From contig NC_026657.2 of NCBI RefSeq assembly GCF_000004075.3, positions 6,076,001 through 6,140,000 of the forward strand: a DNA stretch of 64,000 bases, read 5' to 3'. The DNA is from Cucumis sativus. Its lineage: Eukaryota > Streptophyta > Magnoliopsida > Cucurbitales > Cucurbitaceae. Position numbers and translations under genes: made by a program. Shown here one piece after another: positions 24,331 to 35,600 of this stretch (within the stretch, counting starts at the first letter, position 1; every line of letters begins with the position of its first letter). The notes below the pieces were generated by a model. That model ran no database searches. It saw only the letters and a list, made by a program, of their open reading frames with translations, and was not told the origin of the DNA.

Positions 24331-26530
24331 ATAATACTAATACATTTCTTCTACCATTCTCCCATATCTCAGTTTTACCATTTTTATCCCGTTTAATTAG
24401 TCAATGAACCACGTAATGTTCTATTAATATTAGAGAATCTTGATGTATGTATTATACGTTCTGTTAGCTAAATGCGACCATTAGTGCTTGTTTGATTCGA
24501 GAGAAAAGAAAATTGTGTTGACTGTGATCACTTGGCACATGATAACCCATATTCAACTAACCATGCGATGAGGAGATTGTAGAAATACAATCAAATCCCT
24601 AAATTCATCTTTTGTATAGGTTGCAGAAATGCCAATCATGTGTGTCGAAAGCACTGAAAGGATGCTCGCCTTAAATTAGAATAAATTTCTTATCATGCAT
24701 ACAAATTGATTAGATACAAACCATAGCTTAACTTTAAGTATTTGAATCCTGAAAGATGAGCAATTATGACAAAGACACCGAGAGGATGCTTGTCTTAATT
24801 ATGAAGTTAATAGTTCCTTTGTATGCCTCAAAATGTTAATCCATAACAAATTGCAATTAATTAGTTAAATATTATCCTTTCATTCCACGTCTGCTATATG
24901 AGTTTGGATTTCTCTACATTTCATTGGCATGCCTCTCTTGCATTGCTAAACGCACCTTAGTGTATGTAATTAGGAAAAACATATTGTGCATACTTATACT
25001 ATATAGACTATACCACATAAGGTTAATTAACTGCGCGATAGACTCAATTAGAACACCAATTCTCTGAGTTCGACCCTTGACTTAAGTACTAGGAAACCTC
25101 TCTTAGCTTACACTTGGGTGATAGAGAGAAAAACTTGTACTTCATGCATGACATTAGGAAATCAGCAGCACGTAGGTAGGACGTGTATCTTTTATCGTAT
25201 CATCCTATCCTAGCCGCTTACTCAGTTGCTCAATTAGAGCCTAACATGGCATATCTTCGAAGCAACGTCTGTAGATAATCAAAATCAAACAACAAGCACA
25301 TACCTTAATTCAATTGGTGCGCTTATTTATCTTGCTAATAATACAAGATCAAATATTGCATTTTTAGTAAATTCATTAGCTAGGTATAATTCCTCTCCAA
25401 CAAAAAGACATTGAAATGAAATTAAGCATATACTCTATTATTTTCGAGAAACAATTTATATGAGTTTGTTTTATTCAAATCAATCAAACTTTTTCCTAGT
25501 AAGGTTTTAACGAGGCATATTTCATATATATTGTAACGTCCCAACTTTTTATACTAAGTTGAAATCATTACCTTAAAGATAAATAAAAAATTCCATACTT
25601 TCTTAAAAAGAGAAAAACTAAATTATTATTGAAAATAATTTAAAACAAGTGTTCATAAAACATAATTTGACAAAATTAGTAAGAATATCATGAAAACATG
25701 TCTGAACTGGTTCTAACTAATTTTAAAGAAAAGAAAATAAATAAATAAAATGTTTAAAATTAAAATAGTGAAAACGAATATAATGAAAAGCGAGAATAAA
25801 ATTGAGTCCCCATATGGCATTTCATAGGTCCTTCATGTCGCTTGCCAACTTTCCATTTCCTAATGGTGAATATAAAAATATATCTAATAACACTATTGGT
25901 GTCGCTAGGTGATCGATTCACTTTCCATTATGAGGTACCAAAAACTATTGTGTGCTTGATGGAACACACACAATCTAATGATCCCGTTACTCTGATTAGT
26001 TGGTGAATTCGAAGGAACCCACATGAAATCGATATGTAAGTGACCTTGTCAGACCACTCATAAAACATGGTATGACAGACTTGTGGTTCCGTCGAACGCA
26101 CACAATCATAGATCTGTAAAAGGTGGTGATTCTAAGAGACATCGTACATGTTGGTACACATCCTAATAACCAAAGTTAACCGACACCATAGTTCAAAGCA
26201 TGTAGCAAACACCATAAACATGAATGAAAAATCAATCATAAAGTCCATAATCATGTAATCCGTATATCATGCATAATCATCATAATATATCAGTCATCAA
26301 CTACAACATCACATTATGCATTTTAGCTACCATTAGTGCGTGATAGTAAATACATGCAAGGTAAGCTTTTACCTATTGTCAATGCATAGTCAATCAATAC
26401 ATACAATCTCTATATGATTAGAGAACTAAAATTGTATATTTCTAAAATTGATTAACCAAGCACACCATCTTTCATAAACCACTAAAATCTTTAACTCTTC
26501 CGTTTTCCTTCAAAATACTTAATTTAATAA
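24331..26530. other. Gene-free region with a possible LTR remnant
   Basis: No gene. The part starting near 25533 (tgtaacgtcccaactttt, then tatactaagttgaaat) resembles the terminal sequence of Ty3/gypsy LTRs as I know them from cucurbits. The following 800 bases (to about 26330) are more GC-balanced than their surroundings. No second LTR was found. Confidence 0.3.
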
Positions 26531-26569
26531 TTAAATTTAAAATATATAGATATATATATCAATATTTTA

Positions 26570-26760
26570 AAATTTTTGTAAATATATCCAAATTTAACAA
26601 AATTGGTCAAATTCTATCAATGATAGAAATTTATCAACAATAGACTATGTTGCAAATATTGATTTATCACTAATAAATCGTACAAGTTTATTAGTCATAC
26701 AAGTCTATCAACGATAGTTTTGTTATATTGGTAATTTTTTTAAAAATATTATTATATCCT
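26570..26760. repeat. tatca/tgatag repeat copy
   Basis: A run of motifs such as tctatcaatgatagaaat and tctatcaacgatagtttt. This type of repeat is common in cucurbit genomes in my recollection. A second copy lies at about 56205-56395. No coding. Confidence 0.5.
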
Positions 26761-28867
26761 TAATTATTATTCCTAGATGGTCATCAATTATAATTATCTT
26801 TTATTTATATTTTTAATTATAAATTAAGAAAAACATTTATATTTTCAATTATAAATTAACAAAAACACATGTCATCCATCTAAATTTAAGATTTATTAAA
26901 AATTTAAGGGTAAAAATCATATTTACTTTTATAAATTTGTAACTAAGATTTTAATTTTCATTAAATTGGACCTCAGACCAAAAAATGGTTGCAATCTTAT
27001 AAGGTTTCAGTTCTGAAATGATTTTAAAAAAATGCATTGTGGGGTTTAATAAAACTAGTACAAAAGTGGGGTTTAATTAATACAAGAGCTACATATTTTT
27101 TAAAAGAAAATTATGAGTATGAAAGCTATTAAATGCTCGATTTCGAACCATAAATAGACAAATCTTTGATTTTAAGCATGCCCACTTTCTATTAAACTAC
27201 ATTTAAATAAATTGTTCATGACCTGCTAAATTGATGAAGAATCAAAATCTTACTACATATACATATATATTATAATATGTTATCAGATTGGTTGATTTTA
27301 TATTATCTTTCAATTAGTACTGCACACAACTTTGAAGCCTTCAAATGAATATAATTTTGATAGACATTATTGAATTGAAAGTCAGATGAATCGAAGGTTC
27401 CACAATACACATCATCGCATCCATAATTCTTATTAAAATATTTCAATATTTAAATAAAATACTCTGACCATCAAACATCAATATAAAATTATACAAAACG
27501 TCAAAGATATTCACAAATCAGTAATCATTGATGCGGAAAGGAACCACAACGTTATAGTGTTGATTCAATCGTAAATGTATTCACCTATACAAATAAATCG
27601 TTACATAATAACTAAAACTATGTACTTCAACTGAAATTTAAAATTAAAAGAAAAATAAGAAAATAAAACTATAGTTCAGTTGTTTAATTATCAAATTACA
27701 ATGAAACCATTACAATAGAAACAAAGTGAAAATCTTCCCCTTACATCTTTGAACTAAAAATGCCATTACACTAGTGTTTGACTAACTTTAACATAGATTT
27801 TAAATCCCATGTGTATCCTTATGGGGCATTTGGAGCAAATGATGAATAGTGAAAAGTGAGAAGATATAAAGTTTAAAGAGTTGTAACTCATAAGACCTAC
27901 TGTATAAATAGTTGTTGAGGTATAAAAATTGATTATTAGAATGGTAGGACTAGTTGGAAATGACTTCGGACTTAGGTCCATTAGCAACATAGGAGAATTT
28001 TGAAATGCCAAGAAAGTATAAATAATAAGGCATGAAATGTTTAAGATTTAAGTGTGCTGGTAGTGATAACATAACTCTATTACCACACGCATGCTATCGC
28101 TAGTCGGACGACTGGTTTACGTGATAGGAAAACATAAGTAACTTGTCGTTTACAAGACCCACTAAGTCCATAAATCTTGGGCCAAACATCCTAAAAGAAT
28201 ATTCTATTTTAGTTTATGAATTTTCTAAACAAACCAAACAAGCCCACAATTATATGAACAATTTGTTTAAGAAAAAGTAAAAACATGGACGATTATGATT
28301 CTTTACAAATTAAAATAGACATTATAAGCATTGAAATACCAAATTAGTTTTTGCTTTATAAGTTTAGGGACAAAAGTAAAATTTACATTTTGAATAAACC
28401 ATATTAAAATTTTCATTTTGAATCAATCATATTAATGTAAAGCAGTTTTCTAAAGTCTTTAAACATGGGGATGGCAATACCATTTGTTTGTTTTTATATT
28501 ATAATGTTAATACAGAAAAAAAAATCCAAGCCAGATAATATTAGTCCGCCCATAAGATAATCTTATAATTCTGAAAATGCTAGATGCAGGATTCCGGTAA
28601 TTCATCAAATTGTGTTATATTTTATAAATATTTTGATTTATTTCGCTATATATGAAAATGTTATACTATATGACTTCTATATCGAGAGATAATTAATTTT
28701 AGTTTTAATTTTTGAAAAATCATACTTGGTTGCAACTATTAACTAAACTGGTGAGCAAAAGTCCTGAAAAAGATGAAGAAAATAAGAAATGAAAATCAGA
28801 GATAAATATTCTAAAAGTACATTGAATTGAGACGAAGTGAATAGGATAACATTAGCCTTAGTTCTTT
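26761..28867. other. AT-rich gene-free DNA
   Basis: No gene is supported. A 28-base tandem duplication (28379-28406 and 28407-28434, built on cattttgaat) is present. The 27766-28011 minus frame has no recognisable similarity. Confidence 0.5.
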
Positions 28868-30868
28868 CTACTCTTTTTTGGATTTTGAGAGCGCTTTTGA
28901 CCTCTGAACAAGCATGTAGCTATACATATGAGGACTTCCTGCACCACACAATTTTTGAAGAGTTAAACCAAAGGAACCAAATAAAACTAACAGAACCAAT
29001 AGAACCACAGCAAAATCAAGAACTCGGAACCACTCGAACCTGGTGCATAGATTGCAAGGACAAGAATCGCTGCATAGAAGTAATCGAACGAGAAGTTCCA
29101 TTTGTTTGGCATCCTATAAGAATACTTCCCAGATTCCTGAAACCAACTCAATACAATCATTTTCTGCTATTGAGATGATGACAATAACAATCTTCTTAAA
29201 GAAACTGTGCCTTATAGCGCTATATGTGGGTTCAGTTATTAGTGAATTACAACATAAAATTGGATTTCTTACCTTCATGTAAGGAAGAGCCAGATAGATC
29301 AGACCGATTTCACTACTGATACCAGTTACATACAACAATAGGAATGTGCTATACCTACACCATATGAATGAGAAAACATTTTAATATCACAGGTGCAGAT
29401 AACATCACGAATTATACCTCTTTTGCTGCATAAATCAGAGTCGGTACCTTAGCCATATAAGCAACGACGGTGCAAAACCAAACGTCTCCTTCATGCCATA
29501 AAATGCATATCGGATAATCTGCAAGCAGAGCATCTTCTCCTTTTAACTGAACCATTCGACTTTTGGATGGAAAGACAGAAATATAAATGAAAACTATCCA
29601 GTAAAGCTAAAGTCACTACTTCGCTATTTTCCTTCATGGTACATCTTGAAAACTATATGGCTTGATTAACTTGGAGATATATTTCGAGATTTGTGTCCTT
29701 AGAGCTACACTCGTTTTATAAATACTTCAAGAAAAGCAGTTTTTACTATCCTACAAATCATGTCAAACTCAATCTGAATCTACTAAGTTGAATAAGTAAA
29801 TGACCATCTATCTAATATAGCTTTATGACAAAGAATACACAGTGAATGGCGGCACACTTGACAATAAAAAACAAGCTGACAATGAGCACATTTTTCAAGA
29901 TGATATGCACATCACACATCCACCATCTAAATGCAAAAAGATGATTGCAAAGATTTTTTCAGAAAGATCTTGGACAGATCTCTTGTTTTTATGAAAGGAA
30001 ACAACAAACATTTTTCATTGTTATAATAAAATAGACTAATGGTCAAAGTTACAAGAGCACATTAAGTACTAAAATAAAGGGTGAATAGATCAAGTTTGGA
30101 ATCAAACAAGCTAGGGGGTCTTGGGTACTTGCCTCTGTGATGGACCAGCTGATAACCAAGGAGGTAACAAGTATATGATTTCTCACCTTCCAAAAGCAAT
30201 CACAGTAATCAGTTTAGCATCAATTCAAATTACAAATATAAAGCACTATTTTATGATAAATTGAAATGGGGGAAAAAACGAAAGGGAATCAACCTCGGGG
30301 AAACTCCATAAGATGCCCCAAGTCACATACAATCTTGAACCTATCTGTGGTAATGTTGCTGATACAGGGGATCTTACAAGACCTAATTAAACCAAAACCA
30401 AAACCCCAATTCAACTTGGTTCTTAAAGGCAAAAAACAGGGCAATAAAATCTTTTCACCCAAATTTGTGAACGAATAGAAAACTGCTCACCAACGAGGCC
30501 ATGGAGAATCTGTGAAGTAGGAAATAAGAGAAGTAATTATAAAGGAGTTCATATTAAGCAGTAAAACGATAATCAGCTCACATCCAACAAACCCAGAAAC
30601 GATATGGGCATACCTCTAAAACAGCGGCGGTTTGGGAAAACTGAAGAGGGCGTTCAACGGCATTGTAGACGTGTTGGTGACCAGATTCCTTCAACTGCTT
30701 GATACAGAAATAGAAGACTTGAACCCTGAAAGAGGGAGTAAGAGTTTGAGAGAAGTGAGTGGAAGATAGATCGAAAGAGAAGTGATAGAGAAGGTACCAT
30801 CCGAAGAAGAGAGTCCAATTGTAAAGAGTGAGGTAGAGACGCCTAAGAGTTGACAAAAATCCTGCCAT
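28868..30868 (-). CDS. PAS2: Very-long-chain (3R)-3-hydroxyacyl-CoA dehydratase, PASTICCINO2
   Basis: Nine minus-strand exons (30868-30798, 30725-30614, 30509-30491, 30382-30294, 30186-30133, 29518-29448, 29354-29273, 29136-29040, 28938-28868) join to 221 aa, the length of Arabidopsis PAS2. The enzyme removes water from 3-hydroxyacyl-CoA in the third step of fatty-acid elongation. It works in the ER membrane with KCS, KCR and ECR, and supplies very-long-chain acyl chains for sphingolipids, waxes and seed lipids. Landmarks in order: MAGFLSTLRRLYLTLYNW, VYNAVERPLQFSQTAAVLEI, SATLPQIGSRLYVTWGIL, LVTSLVISWSITEIIRY, and a C-terminus ALSKSKKE. By alignment with the family, the catalytic pair is Tyr147 and Glu154 in LLYVTGISSE. 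The usual Pro after the tyrosine is Val here. Exon 3 is only 19 nt, and the intron after exon 5 begins with GC. Confidence 0.94.
30491..30509 (-). other. PAS2: 19-nt micro-exon of PAS2
   Basis: Between a good acceptor (TTCACAG) and donor (GTGAGC) lies a 19-base exon encoding ILHGLV plus one base. It restores the frame and the family sequence AVLEILHGLVGLVRS between exons 2 and 4. Without it the two flanking exons do not join in frame. Confidence 0.9.
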
Positions 30869-32663
30869 TGATGGAGAAATGAGAAGAGGATTCAGGATCT
30901 GGCGAAGCTTTATATGAACAAAATGGGGAAGGCGTAAACATCAGCGCCACTTCAACACAACACTCCCCAAAAATTTAAAAACAATTATCAAAATTTATTT
31001 TTCTTCCTGAAATTATTACAAACCAAAAAAAAAAAACTCTTTAAAACTAGTTCAAAATTAAAATTTTTACTGTTTAAATTATATTTACATACATCAGTAA
31101 GATCATTTGCTCTTTAATTTTTCATGTTTCATAATTTTCTTACAATATAACAAAATGTTGATTCAATCCTTGTAGGAATGTAAAAATGTCAATGGATGAA
31201 AGTTTAATATAACGTATAAAATACAATTGTTTACTTAAGTAACTTTCATATAGAATGTCATGCATTAGAGTGATTTTGAAATAATTAACATTATATTTTG
31301 TTAAATTTAAAATCCATGTGAAGCATGTCTTTCATTCAGTCAAAATTGGTTTCAATATTTGATATTTCAAATGTGATTTTCATTTTAAGTAACACAAAAT
31401 CTTTAATTCAAAGTTTCTAAAAATCAATTAGGATTAAAACCTCTTCTGTTATTCTTATTAATAAAAAAAAAATACTCTTAAAAATAGATGTATAGTTAGT
31501 TATGTTATTTTGTTGGGTATCATTATATTTTGTTGAAATGAAAGTTGGAGAGATCCTTAATAATGTTGGTGTTATTTCCCCTATAATTGAAAAACAGTTA
31601 GACAGCTCAACTGCACCAAATGTAGGAGCATTTAGTTGAGCTTCCCAACTACCTTCCTTCTTCTTCATTATTCTTTAATGCTTCTCTCTCTCTCTCTCTC
31701 GCTCTCTTCAGTAATAACATCCCGATTTTAAATATGGGAAGTGGGAACACAAAGTTGGACCAACTACCCATTTTAGAGTGTCCATTTTGAAATAACAATT
31801 CAACAAATGGCTCAAATGATAAACATACTTTTCTTTTACAAAAATGAACCAATTTACATGAACATACAAACATATGCATACCCCTGGTGAAAAAGAAAAA
31901 CAAAAAAATCAAAACAAAACAAACTATCTTGAGATTGGAACTAAACATCTTCTGATTCAAAACAAAAATGCAGTAATAACCCATGTTATCTCAACGTAGC
32001 CACAACATCAAGCAGATATTAAAAGAAAAGAAAAATGAATTAATTAAAGGCCATTTAATATCTAATAACGATTTTTAAAAAAAGGTGGTACTTTGGATCA
32101 TCCCATCTGACCACTTACACCAGAAAAAAAAAATATTCCAAAAAAAAAAAAAGGAAAAAGCAAAATTTGTCCGACTCGGAGTACGTTGGATGCAATCCAA
32201 TCAACTTTGATTTTGCATAAAATGGTGTAACAAATCACCACAAACTGAGCCATTTGGGTCATTCCTGGTATTCTCTTGAACAACATTCAGATCTTTCAAC
32301 AAAAGGTATTTGATTCAATCCAGCATATCCTTTGTTAGTACATATAATTTATAGTTCACAAGATACAGGTTTTATGTACAAAGCGTAAGCTCTACACTGG
32401 AACTTTTTCAAAATGAAGTGTTGTCATCGATGGCCGCTTCTCCCGAAAGTAATCAGCTTGTTTCAGAATTCAGTGAAACAAGAGTCAAAACAACACCAAT
32501 GTACATTCATGGCCTACACTAATTCCGTTGCAAACAAACTGTAATCAGGTGAGAATACTTTGTTGCAGCACTGAAAAAAGGCAGCTTCAAAGGGCCTCAA
32601 TGCAAACCTCTCTGTCAAAAAAGTTGTTTACTTATCTGGATACCCTGCATCAAACTAGTCTCA
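30869..32663. other. PAS2 promoter side and 3' flank of the MSL gene
   Basis: 30869-30960 is probably PAS2 leader/promoter. 30960-31670 is AT-rich without a gene. A (CT)n tract lies at 31680-31705. About 32290-32663 is probably the 3' UTR of the minus-strand MSL gene. No coding was recognised. Confidence 0.5.
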
Positions 32664-35600
32664 CTATTCACTAGAGGATGTGGTAGGAGATGAAGGAGAC
32701 TGACGTTTCGTATTCTTATCTGTCGTTGTTGCTCCATTGAATGCAGCCAAATCTTTTGCTCCAGATGCGGTAGTAGGTACATTGTCCTCAATAGGAAGTG
32801 TTCTCTTAGAGCCGTCCAAAGCAACACCAAGGATTATATTCTCTTCTACCCCAGGCTTCTTTGTTGATGGATTTGAAACTGTTGTCTGCTCACCTTCGAT
32901 TCTTGGTTGTGAAGCTGCTGCTGAAGTAGTTCCTCCGGGTTTCTTAACATCTTCCGGAGAGGAAACAGCAGGAAGGGAAGGCTTGAAGTTCTGCATGTTA
33001 CTTCCCAAGCTGTCTTTGGATTGCTTGGGACGGGAATCTTCCAATGAATTATCAGCATCTGATTTAGTTGGTTTGGCATTAGAAGTTGGCGTATCAGAGG
33101 TACTTGCAGCAGACTTTGATGATGGTTTATATTTCAATTCATTGCTTGATTTGTCTTCAGAGGCTGACATTGAAGCTTTGGAATGCTTTTTTGTATCACC
33201 GTCTCCTCCAGTCTTGACTTCTATCTTTCTATCAGATGACATTGTCTCTTTAGCTGCTTTACTGTCACCTGATGACCGTGCAATGGGCTTACCATTTTGT
33301 TCTCCAGTTGTACGTGATGTCCTGCTATGGCTTTGTTTTCTATCTTCTCCATAAACTTTGTAAGGAGGCTCAATCATCAGCATGCGGCGATTCAAAGTTG
33401 CACCACGGTGGCCAAATATTGAATCAGAAAATGGAACATTTTCCAAGTCTGAATCACTATGCATCTTCTGCATTGTGCGGATTGGCGTTGCAAGTCGAGC
33501 CCCATGGTGCCTAATGACTCTAAGAAGATCCAAAATTATAGCTTCCTGATTCATCAGATAACAAGTTATTGAAAAGAAAAGAAAGGCTCAGAAGTCAAAT
33601 GTATTCAGACAATCTCCAGACCAACAAAATGGATCAATGGAATTTCTGAAATTGCCAGTAGATAGTTGAAAGAATGAAAAGTATAAAGAAAAATTTAAAA
33701 AACAAAAGAGTGAAAATAATAGAAATAACAAAGCAGAAAAGATCAATTTACCTTTACACATAGGTATTCTTCAAAATGTGAAGTCTTGACAAAACAAGAT
33801 ATCAAAATCTAGCAAAAATAGGACATAAATCAATTAGGAAACATGAGACAGAGCCCCCTACAACTTAATATAAAACAAACAACGATTTATGATGAAAGGG
33901 TGCATAATCTATCACTTGTCCTGACAACAATCACAGATCCTAAAATTATAATGTTTGAAGACTAAGTCAATTGATTAATTCCCCAATCTAATAAATTCAG
34001 GATAAGTAGAGATCTTAGATCTATAATGGGGCCAAATCCAAGAGACTTTAATTTTAAAACTGCCCTTCCAAATATTGTCATTCCACCATACCAGGTAAAG
34101 CGACCAAGCACACTTAAAGATGCATCAACCAACTCGACAATACAAACTATTCACTTGGTTCTTATTCAAGTTGGCAAAATTCATCAAATGAATATCCTAA
34201 TTTGCAACATTGCACCGGCATATTTGCTAAAGTCATTTTTCCATTACCCCATTTAAATATGCTTTCCTAAGTAGGAGTTTATTTAAATTATTCAAACGTT
34301 TGAGGACAAAATTGAAAACTTCAAAGAGAAACATAATATTTAAGCCAAAATGTCTAATACTGACCAAAAGTGCCTGATTTTCAGAATCCACGTTTTCCAA
34401 AAATACTCTCCTATGCAATCTCTGTTGTTCAACTTGAGGGTTCTTTGCCAAGACTTTCCGCATGTCTGCGACAATGTTCTGTGGAGAGATAAGAATACAA
34501 TCAACATAAAATATGTGCCTATATAGAATGTATACATACATTCATACCAAGAAAATCAAAACAAAATATTCTCACGTTAATTTTATTGACGTCCAAATGG
34601 CTGATGGCAAGGTGGGTTTTAATCCGCCAGTGAGTTTTTTGACTGAGATTTCTAACGACATTCATGGTAAATTGATGGTTTGGTATGTGAACTGCTTCAC
34701 GATCTTCACCTCTAATGATTGTTGGCGACCACCACCCTACGTGCTGCAGTTGATTGAAATGGAAATAAATGCCTCGTGTCTTCGTTCATATACAACATGT
34801 TACTGTTTCTAACAATACATTAAGAGTTTGAAACTTCTAAGACATTAGTGTACATTGAAATACTAGATTTTGGCAAATTACTTATTTGACATCAGCATCT
34901 TATGGTACATGATCAACTCAACAGGAACATACAAACCTCAACAGTACCAGAAACTTCGTAGCCCTCAATCTTTGTTTGGATCCACTCATTAACAACAAAA
35001 GGACGAGTTGCATGAATCATCACACTTGAAAGAAAGTTGGTGAAAATCTAGGTTCAGTGAGAAAAATCTAAAATTAGTTTAAAATAAACTCCAAAGAAAC
35101 AGCGAACACAAACCACACCACCAATCAAAATTACCTCACGGCCAGCTAATGTCAACAATACAGTCCCAAGACCTCCAGCTGTAAGCAATTTTTGGGTTGA
35201 AAAGCCTAATAGCTCCATGAACAATGAGATAGCAGCAACCCATACTGCAGAATATACAGCTTTCCATGCAAATTGAAAGCCCATCTGCCCATAGACAAAC
35301 TTATATCACACTTCCACGGTTTGAAATAAACCATTAACAAAAGTTTCAGTGAGAACCACATGTCAAGAATACAGAAACCCATATCATATGATATCAATGC
35401 ACTATTTAACTGAAAACAAATAGCTCCATATGATTGTGTACTTGAAGTTAGTAATTCATAAATGAAAAGCTGTTTGAGCGATTTCTTTCTGATACTGGCA
35501 TAAACAAGATATTGGATGCCACTCAAATTGTCTTCAAAGTGAAAGTAAGCAATATAGCCATGTATAAGCAATAGGTTCAATAGGTTGTGCTAAATTGCAT

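Noticed and set aside
25060..25085. tRNA B-box-like gagttcgaccc
   Set aside because: No matching A box or foldable cloverleaf around it. Probably retroelement sequence.
32737..33354. 205-codon plus-strand open frame
   Set aside because: Antisense to the MSL C-terminal exon. Its composition is the complement of the Ser/Lys-rich tail.
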